Part shown: positions 1-5,883 of the stretch, one piece after another
How the letters are laid out: each line of letters begins with the position of its first letter
Position numbering within the stretch: the stretch's first letter is position 1
DNA from: an uncultured Clostridia bacterium
Lineage (GTDB): Bacteria; Bacillota; Clostridia; TANB77; CAG-508
Length of the DNA: 5,957 nt
Reading direction: 5' to 3'
Assembly (NCBI GenBank): GCA_934154515.1
Contig: CAKPGD010000068.1
Location: 1 to 5,957, forward strand
The notes under the pieces: model-generated
What the model was told of the DNA's origin: nothing
Seen by the model: only the letters and a program-made list of their open reading frames with translations
The model's database searches: none
Translations under genes and position numbers: made by a program

Positions 1-1487
1 TTGCCAAGTTCTGGAGCCCGATATTTAGATTTCATTCTGTAATGCAGGTGGGGGTTTATCTTTCTGCCAACTTCGATGATTTCCTTTCGTAATTCTTTGT
101 ATTCGCTATTTAATTTAAGCAGATTTAATTTTTGATTTTCCATATCTTTATTTTGTTCAAGTATTTCTTTCAATAATTTCTTATACCATTTGTCACCCGC
201 TTCGGAGCTGATGAAGCTGCGTATTTCTGTATCTTGCTTTTCATAATCAGCTTTTAGGATTCTGTAAGCTCGTCCTTTTTCGTTATATTCTGCTCGTATA
301 TTATTAGGCATAGATTCTTTGGGACCGTATAGGCTTAAGATTTCTTTTAGTCTAGTTTTAAGGCTGATTATTGCTTCACCTTCTTTTTGCAATTTTTCAA
401 ATCTGCCGCTGGTCATAATATTAAGTACCTTGCTTGGCATTTGATCAATCGGAGTTATTGTTTTTTCAATTCTTATAATTGCAGATTCGTTATATTTTAT
501 TTGGTTATTAACTGAACCAAGTAATTTTACAAAATCTTTTCTGATAATTTCGCCAGAAGTAGTAAGCTCTGCTAATCGTTTTTCACTATATTCCTTTTCT
601 TTACGTTCTAACTCAATTTGTTTTTTGTATTTTAATTCAGCAGCTTTACGTGCTTTTTGAATTTTATCTATAATTACGCCAAAAGCCTTGGCACTCATTT
701 GATAAATTTTGTCCAAGGTATTGTCGATATTTTCTTGATCATAACCATTTTCTTCAATGATTTTTTTGGTTTTATATGCGAGAGCCGGGCCAAGATGTTC
801 CTGGGGAGTACGATTTAAAAATTCAACCATATCTTCATCTCCTGCTTCAGCTGCTATATCACGTTGCGCTTTTAAAGTTTTGCAGGATACAACTTTATCT
901 ATTCCATGAGTTTTATATTCAGCATTAACCATGTCTTCCCATGATTGACGAATCAATTTTAAATTATCTTTGCTTTCTGTATATCCAGAAAATCTTCTGT
1001 CTTTTTGATAGCCACCATTTTTAGGATTTTTAGCATTATATCTTTTAAAAAATTTAGAGGGTGATTTGGCTTTTGCCATTTCATCGTCTACAATACGTTC
1101 GCAAATCATTATATGTGCATGTATTTGTTCTTGTGAGTCGTCGAACGTAGCAGGCTTGCTATGGATAGCATATGCCCATACTTTATTATTCCCTATATGG
1201 GTAGCAATAAAATCATTTACCAATTTTTCGTTTTCTTTATGCGTTAGCTCATTCGGTAAAGCTATTTCGAATTCTGTATAAGCTCTGCCGTTAGCACGTT
1301 CATACTTATCCGCACATGCAAAAAATACAGATGCAGACATAGCCCAATGCGGGAGATTGGCATCTTTATAGACCAATTCTTCCGCACGTTTTCCCCCACT
1401 GTAGCGTCCCTCACGCAGTATGTAATCTGCGTGTTGCTCTGCAGTACCCACTTTTCCATTTTTAAGGCTTAAATGATAGGTTGCCAT
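1..1487 (-). CDS. mobA: MobA/MobL-family (MOBQ) relaxase, RSF1010 MobA-like, C-terminus cut by window edge
   Basis: The frame is open from an ATG at 1487 to the left edge, giving 495 residues with no stop, so the C-terminus lies outside the window. The N-terminal ~200 residues resemble RSF1010 MobA as I remember it: MATYHLSLKNG at the start, then ADYILREGRY (Y22 is the likely nicking tyrosine, aligning with ADYIQREGKY of MobA), KYERANGRAYTEFEIALPNEL (62-81), H109, the metal-binding HAHIM (123-127) with ICERI, and FFKRYNAKNPKNGG (146-159). Residues ~270-480 are Lys/Glu-rich and probably helical or coiled-coil. The enzyme should cleave one strand at oriT, stay covalently bound through tyrosine, and lead the strand into a recipient through a conjugation system supplied by another element. 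The upstream Shine-Dalgarno is weak (purine-rich GAAAGAAGAAAG). The candidate oriT lies about 130-200 bp upstream, as expected for a relaxase. Whether the missing C-terminus carries a primase fusion, as in RSF1010, cannot be seen. Confidence 0.95.
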   Translation of the reverse strand, partial: MATYHLSLKNGKVGTAEQHADYILREGRYSGGKRAEELVYKDANLPHWAMSASVFFACADKYERANGRAYTEFEIALPNELTHKENEKLVNDFIATHIGNNKVWAYAIHSKPATFDDSQEQIHAHIMICERIVDDEMAKAKSPSKFFKRYNAKNPKNGGYQKDRRFSGYTESKDNLKLIRQSWEDMVNAEYKTHGIDKVVSCKTLKAQRDIAAEAGDEDMVEFLNRTPQEHLGPALAYKTKKIIEENGYDQENIDNTLDKIYQMSAKAFGVIIDKIQKARKAAELKYKKQIELERKEKEYSEKRLAELTTSGEIIRKDFVKLLGSVNNQIKYNESAIIRIEKTITPIDQMPSKVLNIMTSGRFEKLQKEGEAIISLKTRLKEILSLYGPKESMPNNIRAEYNEKGRAYRILKADYEKQDTEIRSFISSEAGDKWYKKLLKEILEQNKDMENQKLNLLKLNSEYKELRKEIIEVGRKINPHLHYRMKSKYRAPELG

Positions 1488-1505
1488 GGCTGCTTTCTTC
1501 TTTCT

Positions 1506-1591
1506 AAAATAAAAAATCCTTAAGCAATTCAGCAAGCCAAGCTTGCAATTGACGAGGGATTGTTAGTCCTCGTCCTCCTTGCTTAAGGATT
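1506..1591 (-). promoter_or_regulatory. Branched stem structure with U-tract in the mobA leader (candidate attenuator/terminator)
   Basis: A perfect 13-bp inverted repeat (1515-1527 with 1579-1591, arm ttgcttaaggatt) encloses two smaller hairpins: 1532-1537 with 1541-1546 (6 bp, 3-nt loop) and 1551-1558 with 1567-1574 (7 bp plus a G-T pair). Together they can fold as a three-way junction. On the minus strand the closing arm runs straight into TTTTTTATTTT (1516-1506), as in an intrinsic terminator, and mobA starts 18 nt further on. A perfect Shine-Dalgarno AAGGAGG (1580-1574) sits inside the outer stem with no ATG after it. It may attenuate mobA transcription, or it may be a structured part of the transfer origin or a single-strand origin. 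The structure is seen directly; its function is inferred. Confidence 0.55.
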
Positions 1592-1620
1592 GTGTTATAT
1601 TTTATTATTTTTAGCATCCT

Positions 1621-1688
1621 CGCACTGCGTTTCCACCAAGGCAAAGCCTTGGTACTGGAAACGCGTAAGTGCGCCTAACGCTACGCGT
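1621..1688 (+). other. Origin of transfer (oriT), RSF1010/MOBQ-type, with nic core
   Basis: A long interrupted hairpin is visible: cgcact (1621-1626) pairs with agtgcg (1668-1673), gcgtttcca (1627-1635) with tggaaacgc (1656-1664), and ccaaggc (1636-1642) with gccttgg (1646-1652), with loop aaa and bulges tac and gta. Right after the tggaaacgc arm comes TAAGTGCGCC (1666-1675). This matches the nic core I know from RSF1010-like MOBQ origins and from pGO1/pIP501-type Gram-positive origins. In RSF1010 too, a short inverted repeat lies just 5' of nic on the cleaved strand. That would make the window's + strand the nicked strand, so the rep/int side would enter the recipient first and mobA last. 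Two ACGCGT palindromes (1661-1666 and 1683-1688) flank the core. The exact cleaved bond cannot be read from sequence alone. Confidence 0.85.
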
Positions 1689-1725
1689 CAGGAAGAGAAC
1701 GTAAATTTCTTTACTCTCTTATTTT

Positions 1726-1754
1726 ATTTTAACACAATCGTTTGCTCATTACAA
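1726..1754 (-). promoter_or_regulatory. Candidate promoter for mobA
   Basis: On the minus strand there is a -35-like TTGTAA (1754-1749), a 17-nt spacer and a -10-like TAAAAT (1731-1726). They match the sigma-70 consensus at 4/6 and 5/6 positions with ideal spacing. It lies just downstream of the terminator that closes the rep/int operon, so the relaxase gene would have its own transcript. That transcript would cross oriT and the branched leader before reaching the mobA start, so relaxase bound at oriT could repress its own gene (inference). In such AT-rich DNA a chance match is possible. Confidence 0.45.
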
Positions 1755-1778
1755 GGGATTTTAGAATATCGTTGCATG

Positions 1779-1811
1779 AAAAAAGCCCTAGCTTTATATT
1801 AGCCAAGGCTT
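1779..1811 (-). terminator. Rho-independent terminator of the rep-xis-int-orf115 operon
   Basis: Read on the minus strand, AAGCCTTGGCT (1811-1801) and AGCTAGGGCTT (1793-1783) form an 11-bp stem with two G-U pairs and a 7-nt loop (AATATAA), followed directly by six T residues (1784-1779). It begins 27 bp after the stop of the 115-aa gene, the expected place for an operon terminator. It separates the replication/recombination operon from the mobilization module. Confidence 0.85.
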
Positions 1812-1837
1812 ATAATATGTTGCTTTTTTATAGCTGC

Positions 1838-2185
1838 TTATTCGTTGTCTTTATCATCCTGAAAGTATTTTTTTATGATTGCTTCATCGATCTCTTTATC
1901 ATGTTCATTCAAACGGCTGGTGATCGCTTTAGCAATTATTGCTGCGTATTCTTCGGGGAATCTCATTTCTGGTTCTAAAGCTTCTTTAATTTTGGTTTCA
2001 TTATAGTAGATATTTTTGCCAATGCGACAATTTACTTCCCAATTGGGGATTACCATATGCCATGTTCTTCCGAATCCAGTTTCAGTGTTGCATACAAGAA
2101 TGCAATCGAATTGATAGCATCCGATGATTACATCAATGCTTATCATGTGATTTGTTTCCTCTTTTAAGGTAATTTTTGATTTCAT
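1838..2185 (-). CDS. Hypothetical protein, 115 aa, unknown function
   Basis: I do not recognise this protein family. The ATG at 2185 is preceded by AAAGGA about ten bases upstream and lies 24 bp after the integrase stop, so it reads as the last gene of the operon; a terminator follows its stop by 27 bp. The first ~60 residues look mostly beta-strand and carry three cysteines (C23, C28, C32), a fourth at C53, and a GFGRTWHMVIPNWEV stretch (37-51). The last ~50 residues (KIKEALEPEMRFPEEY onward) look helical and end in an acidic tail (FQDDKDNE). There is no signal peptide or membrane segment. An internal start at Met14 (2146), with AGAGGA upstream, is a possible alternative. Its position beside int suggests a small accessory protein of the element, for example in control of recombination or maintenance, but nothing in the sequence shows this. 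Confidence 0.7.
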   Translation of the reverse strand: MKSKITLKEETNHMISIDVIIGCYQFDCILVCNTETGFGRTWHMVIPNWEVNCRIGKNIYYNETKIKEALEPEMRFPEEYAAIIAKAITSRLNEHDKEIDEAIIKKYFQDDKDNE

Positions 2186-2209
2186 GTTTTTATTATCCTT
2201 TCTTAAAAA

Positions 2210-3424
2210 TTATTCTTTCATTATTTCTTCCCATTTTGATGCTGCTGATTCTTCCATGCTTTCTATTACATGGGCGTAGGTTTTTAAAGTAAACTCTACT
2301 GTTGAATGGCCCAGTCTTTTGGAGATTACTTTTATGTTTACACCATTTTCCAGCAAAAGGGTTGCATGGGTATGTCTCATGCAGTGGATTCTGAAATTTT
2401 CCGGTAAGGATGCTTTTTTAATCATTCGATACCAATAATATTCCCTGAAGTTATTGGGTTCTAATTTTTTACCTGTACCGGATGTAAATACCAAATCATT
2501 TTCTTTATGAAAATACTCCTGGTGGTTTTCTTGAAAGCCATTCTGAAATTCTTTGAACTCTTTAAGTTTGTTTATTGTTTCTGAGTCCAATGTTATTTTC
2601 CGATAGCTGTTTTCTGTTTTCAGTACCCATTTCACTTGCAGATAATGTTCATCAAAATTTATGTCATTCCATTTTAAGCTGCATATTTCTGATATTCGCA
2701 TTCCCGAAGCAAATCCAAGACTTACCAAAGCGTAGAATTCTTGCTTATAGTATTTTCGTTCACGGTCGAATTTTTTATTTGAATACTGATCAAAGTATTT
2801 TCCTTGTTTAATTATTTCAAGGAAGTTATGAATACCTTTACAGTCCAATACAACAATTGAGTCTTTAGGAACTTTAAATGGTCTGACTTTAAGTACAGGA
2901 TTACTTTTTATCAAATCATTTTCCATGGCACTTTTAAGAACCATGCCCAAGACTCTTCGAAATGAGTTGACAGTTCTTGCTGCTAATTTTTTGTGGTTTT
3001 TATTTCCAAAGTATCTTAAATTACGTAGCAGCTCCTGTACTTTGATTGGTGTTATAAGATTCAGTTTTTCTTTTCCAAAATCATATTGTACGATATGATC
3101 TTTATCTGTTTGTATGTTACAAGTGAAGTGTATATACTTTAGGATATGGGTATACCATATGAAGGTATTTTCGGATACCATTGGTTGTGCAACTACGTTT
3201 AGCCATTTTTCTACCCAGGCTTCTAAATTCATACCAGGTTCTATGGTTTTTCTTTTCAGCTCTTTTGTAAAATCTTCTATTTTTTCTCTTAAGTTTTTTT
3301 GAGTTAATGCAGAGATCCATTTTTTCTTTTTTTCGCCTTGTTCATTATTATATGTACCTATCCATACCCAACGTTTTCTTTTCTCCAAGTAGAATATACT
3401 TCCTGCATTACTTTTATTGTTCAT
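2210..3424 (-). CDS. int: Tyrosine recombinase / integrase (phage and Tn916-like type)
   Basis: This is a site-specific recombinase that should integrate and excise circular DNA at att sites. Counting from a possible upstream TTG at 3436 (408 aa), residues ~12-60 form a small basic, beta-rich arm-binding domain (GSIFYLEKRKRWVWIGTY). Residues ~70-180 form the helical core-binding domain. Residues ~195-400 form the catalytic domain with a full active site: R247 (SGMRISEI), probable K273 (WVLKTENS), H351 and R354 (HCMRHTHATLL), H377 (LGHS) and nucleophile Y387 (TLKTYAHV). I chose the ATG at 3424 (404 aa), which has GGTGAG just upstream; the earlier TTG and GTG codons look weaker. It overlaps the end of the excisionase-like gene by 11 bp, so the two are probably translationally coupled. 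The arm-binding domain and the adjacent xis argue for integration rather than XerC/D-like dimer resolution. No att site could be identified. Confidence 0.95.
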   Translation of the reverse strand: MNNKSNAGSIFYLEKRKRWVWIGTYNNEQGEKKKKWISALTQKNLREKIEDFTKELKRKTIEPGMNLEAWVEKWLNVVAQPMVSENTFIWYTHILKYIHFTCNIQTDKDHIVQYDFGKEKLNLITPIKVQELLRNLRYFGNKNHKKLAARTVNSFRRVLGMVLKSAMENDLIKSNPVLKVRPFKVPKDSIVVLDCKGIHNFLEIIKQGKYFDQYSNKKFDRERKYYKQEFYALVSLGFASGMRISEICSLKWNDINFDEHYLQVKWVLKTENSYRKITLDSETINKLKEFKEFQNGFQENHQEYFHKENDLVFTSGTGKKLEPNNFREYYWYRMIKKASLPENFRIHCMRHTHATLLLENGVNIKVISKRLGHSTVEFTLKTYAHVIESMEESAASKWEEIMKE

Positions 3425-3605
3425 TATACTCACCAAATTCTTTTTCTATCCATTTCATTGGTATAAGGAATTTTCTTCCTATTTTTTTTGCAGGTATGTT
3501 TCCTGCCCAGATTTGTTTGTATATGGTCATGCGATTTATTGTATTAGGTCCAAGAAACTCTAGAAGCTGGTTGATTGTTAAATATTTAGGTTTTCTTTTT
3601 GCCAT
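3414..3605 (-). CDS. xis: Excisionase-like DNA-binding protein (helix-turn-helix, 63 aa)
   Basis: The protein is almost entirely one winged helix-turn-helix of the excisionase/MerR-like (HTH_17) type. LTINQLLEFLG (9-19) leads into the recognition region NRMTIYKQIWAGNIPAKKIGRKFLIP (24-49), followed by KWIEKEF. The IYK-x-I-x-x-G-x-IPA-x-KIGRKF pattern is typical of small excisionases. Such proteins bind and bend DNA at attachment sites and steer a tyrosine integrase towards excision; some also regulate transcription. The ATG at 3605 follows an excellent Shine-Dalgarno, AAGGAG (3620-3615), which overlaps the TAA stop of the upstream rep gene (3621-3619). The 3' end overlaps int by 11 bp. The function as excisionase rests on the fold and on position next to int; a transcriptional regulator is the alternative. 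Confidence 0.88.
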   Translation of the reverse strand: MAKRKPKYLTINQLLEFLGPNTINRMTIYKQIWAGNIPAKKIGRKFLIPMKWIEKEFGEYNEQ

Positions 3606-3618
3606 TGTTGTTTTCTCC

Positions 3619-4956
3619 TTAGAATTGATCCATGAGTATATCTACAAATTTTTGTTCTTTTAAAGTTTTTATATAGAAATTAATGAGTCCCGGATGATTA
3701 ATTATTTCTTCATACGTTTTTGAAATCAAAAGTTTATATGAAAATGCATTTTTATCAGGATAATTTTGTAGTGTCTTTTCAAATAAAGTCTGCTGCTGTT
3801 TTGGAGTCATACTAATAATCTTATTGTAAATTTTTTCATTAAAAGTTTCTTGTAACTTAGGTTCTTGTTCTTTTGGGGCATCAAGCATTTCTTGGTTGTC
3901 AGGTTGATGTGTCTGTGATTTTTTCTTAGTAAGTCTATTGATGAGTTCTGGATCGCACCAGCCTTTTCTCAAAGCATTAGAAGCATAGGCTTTTAATGAA
4001 GTCTTAATTTTTTTATTATCATATTGATATTTTACGTATTCATAAACTTGAATTAATCTTTTTTCTCCATATTCCCTTATGCAGCTATCAATTTCAAATA
4101 ATCCATTGTTAGAAGTAAATTGAAAGAAATTATATGCCTCTTTACCTTGTTCAGTAAGCTTTTCTTTTATAATGTTAAGAGAAATTACAGGTACAACTTT
4201 AGGATTTTTACGTGTAACAGTAAATTTTATTCCTGACATTTTTCTTCCATTTTTTACTGTTTCTATAGCAAGCCTTATATTGCAAAAATTTTCTTTATTA
4301 AAATTTTCACCATTAATATCTTGAAGTATAGCTTTTAGCACTCGACTTTTAAAATCAATATATTTAGGATATTTATTGGTAAGATTTAATATTGCTTTTG
4401 TCTCTTCAAATGTTAAGATGAATTCTATTCTCTCTTTATCTTGTAATTTATTTAATAAAAATTCATAAAATCTAAACGTATTAACATTTTTAAAATTAAT
4501 GATATTAATAAGTTCATAATCAATGCCCTTGCCCATATAATAAGGTAATACTAATGAAGATATCTGAAAATACATATTCCCATTTTCCACATAACTTTTA
4601 GCAATTAATGAATCTGTTGGTCTGCATTTCCCTGGAAGCGTAAAGCCTGTATATTGTAATTCTTCACGAGCATTAGCTAGTTTTGTAAAGCAATTATCGT
4701 TTTTATAATTAAATATTTCGCAAAAAGTTTTTGTATTAATCGAAGTCTCTATATTGGTATATAACGAAATATCTTCAAGATTCGTACAGCTACCTTCGGC
4801 TATATTTGATGCAATAGCTCTTATAAGTTTTTCAGCCAAAATGCTTAGCCTCATTTTAGAAACATACCTATCAACGGTAATATACACCGGATTTGTCTTT
4901 TTGAGTTCTTTATCAATTACTAATAATTTTTCTTTTTGGATTTTTTCTTCTGTCAT
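3619..4956 (-). CDS. Plasmid replication initiator, Rep_3 (RepB-like) family, 445 aa
   Basis: This is a theta-type initiator expected to bind the iterons and open the plasmid origin. Two winged-helix regions can be outlined. The first is ~25-145 (NPVYITVDRYVSKMRLSIL through YFQISSLVLPYYMG). The second is ~155-250, with FRFYEFLLNKL, then YPKYIDFKSRVLKAILQDI and NGRKMSGIKFTVTRK, the typical Rep_3 C-terminal signature. Residues ~250-340 hold a further helical segment (SLKAYASNALRKGWCDPELI). The last ~100 residues are a Gln/Lys/Glu-rich linker and a helical tail without recognised similarity. The ATG at 4956 follows the stop of the 290-aa Rep gene with no gap. Its Shine-Dalgarno AAGGA (4971-4967) lies within the end of that gene, so translational coupling is likely. 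With a complete two-domain layout, it is the better candidate for the main initiator. Confidence 0.85.
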   Translation of the reverse strand: MTEEKIQKEKLLVIDKELKKTNPVYITVDRYVSKMRLSILAEKLIRAIASNIAEGSCTNLEDISLYTNIETSINTKTFCEIFNYKNDNCFTKLANAREELQYTGFTLPGKCRPTDSLIAKSYVENGNMYFQISSLVLPYYMGKGIDYELINIINFKNVNTFRFYEFLLNKLQDKERIEFILTFEETKAILNLTNKYPKYIDFKSRVLKAILQDINGENFNKENFCNIRLAIETVKNGRKMSGIKFTVTRKNPKVVPVISLNIIKEKLTEQGKEAYNFFQFTSNNGLFEIDSCIREYGEKRLIQVYEYVKYQYDNKKIKTSLKAYASNALRKGWCDPELINRLTKKKSQTHQPDNQEMLDAPKEQEPKLQETFNEKIYNKIISMTPKQQQTLFEKTLQNYPDKNAFSYKLLISKTYEEIINHPGLINFYIKTLKEQKFVDILMDQF

Positions 4957-5829
4957 TTATTCTTCTTCCTTTCTAATTACTGTAAATTTAAGTTTTTCTA
5001 CTTTTCTATTTTGCTTTATAGTATCGAAAAAAATCCGTAATCCATATTTGTGTTTATCTATATAATTATTAATGTCCTTTAAAATTGGAACGATTACTTT
5101 ATTTTTTAAATTCGTATATATTGAATAGGAGTCATCATTTATCGAGCAGATTTTTTTGAATTCATTTAAATCTATTTTGATAATTTTAAAATTTTCTTTT
5201 TTCAACTGATATATAAGATAATCATAAAACAAGTAACTAGCTGTACATTTGAAATTAGATATATCTTTTATTTTATATGTATAGTTTGTTGTTTTTATAT
5301 TATTTAACAAGTTATCTGATAGAATAATTTCAATTTGGTTATTCTCTATTTTTTTATAATCTAGTAATATCCCTTTTTTTACCAATGATTCTAATAATAT
5401 TTTTTCTTTAGTTAGTATATTGCAAAAATAATGATAGATAAATTCAAATTCTTTAAAATCAATTATTTGAACTTCTTTTTTACTACTGTTTTTCGCAATT
5501 AGATAATACACAAATCTCCATTCCAGAAGATTTAGATCACCTAATTTAAATCTATTTGCAACTGCACTTATTGTAATATCACATATTGTACAGTCATCAG
5601 AAATTTTTTTCTTATCTTTAAGATAGATAATTTCCGCTTTTCCTGTGAGGATTTTATTAAGCAATTCTGTGTCAATGTTTATTTCATCTTTCGTACTATG
5701 TAACCCATCATAACCAAGATAGTATGTTTGGTTTCCGTGAGCATTAATTTCTTTTCCTTTTATTCTAAATAAAGAATATAAATCTATATTTAGAATTTGA
5801 GTTGCAATTAAGGGTAGGTAATTTTTCAT
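4957..5829 (-). CDS. Second Rep_3-like replication protein, 290 aa, first gene after the iterons
   Basis: The C-terminal half carries the Rep_3 winged-helix signature: YLFYDYLIYQLKKE (199-212), YSIYTNLKNKVIVPILKDI (235-253) and NRKVEKLKFTVIRK (274-287). These parallel YPKYIDFKSRVLKAILQDI and GRKMSGIKFTVTRK in the 445-aa Rep next door. FKLGDLNLLEWRFVYYLI (94-111) probably begins the first winged helix. The first ~85 residues have no counterpart that I recognise. Outside the signature the two proteins differ greatly, so they are diverged paralogues or independent acquisitions rather than a recent duplication. The ATG at 5829 has AGGAG about 11 bases upstream. The gene reads directly away from the iterons and its codons are very AT-rich. 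It could be a co-initiator, a repressor of the rep promoter or copy-number regulator, or an initiator for a second host range; the sequence does not decide. Confidence 0.78.
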   Translation of the reverse strand: MKNYLPLIATQILNIDLYSLFRIKGKEINAHGNQTYYLGYDGLHSTKDEINIDTELLNKILTGKAEIIYLKDKKKISDDCTICDITISAVANRFKLGDLNLLEWRFVYYLIAKNSSKKEVQIIDFKEFEFIYHYFCNILTKEKILLESLVKKGILLDYKKIENNQIEIILSDNLLNNIKTTNYTYKIKDISNFKCTASYLFYDYLIYQLKKENFKIIKIDLNEFKKICSINDDSYSIYTNLKNKVIVPILKDINNYIDKHKYGLRIFFDTIKQNRKVEKLKFTVIRKEEE

Positions 5830-5848
5830 TTACGTTTTCACTCCTATG

Positions 5849-5883
5849 AATATATTTTATAATGTTTTTGTTGTCAGTGACTA
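5849..5883 (-). promoter_or_regulatory. Candidate rep operon promoter overlapping the last iteron
   Basis: Two overlapping sigma-70-like promoters can be read on the minus strand. One has -35 CTGACA (5877-5872), a 17-nt spacer and -10 TATATT (5854-5849). The other has -35 TAGTCA (5883-5878), a 16-nt spacer and -10 TATAAA (5861-5856). The second fits the Shine-Dalgarno AGGAG (5845-5841) better, because the first would start transcription at or inside that site. In both cases the -35 lies inside the iteron at 5871-5892, so Rep binding there would repress its own operon, a common copy-number control in iteron plasmids. Confidence 0.55.

Noticed and set aside
1066..1281. Open frame on the + strand (71 codons)
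   Set aside because: It lies wholly inside the well-supported relaxase gene on the other strand and encodes no recognisable protein.
1590..1978. Two overlapping + strand frames crossing oriT, the terminator and the 115-aa gene
   Set aside because: They run through the oriT hairpin and terminator, lack convincing ribosome sites and give low-complexity hydrophobic products.
1741..2209. Possible attP site near the end of int
   Set aside because: Integrase attachment sites often lie beside int, but no convincing core with arm repeats could be seen, so none is annotated.
2210..3424. Integrase considered as a plasmid dimer resolvase (XerC/D-like)
   Set aside because: It is longer than XerC/D, has a basic N-terminal arm-binding domain and is paired with an excisionase-like gene, all pointing to an integrative recombinase.
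3307..3663. Open frame on the + strand (118 codons), hydrophobic product
   Set aside because: It is antisense to int, xis and the end of rep; its Phe/Leu-rich product is what the complement of AT-rich, Lys-rich genes gives.
4754..5065. Open frame on the + strand (103 codons) resembling a membrane protein
   Set aside because: It is antisense to the junction of the two rep genes, both of which have family motifs and ribosome sites.
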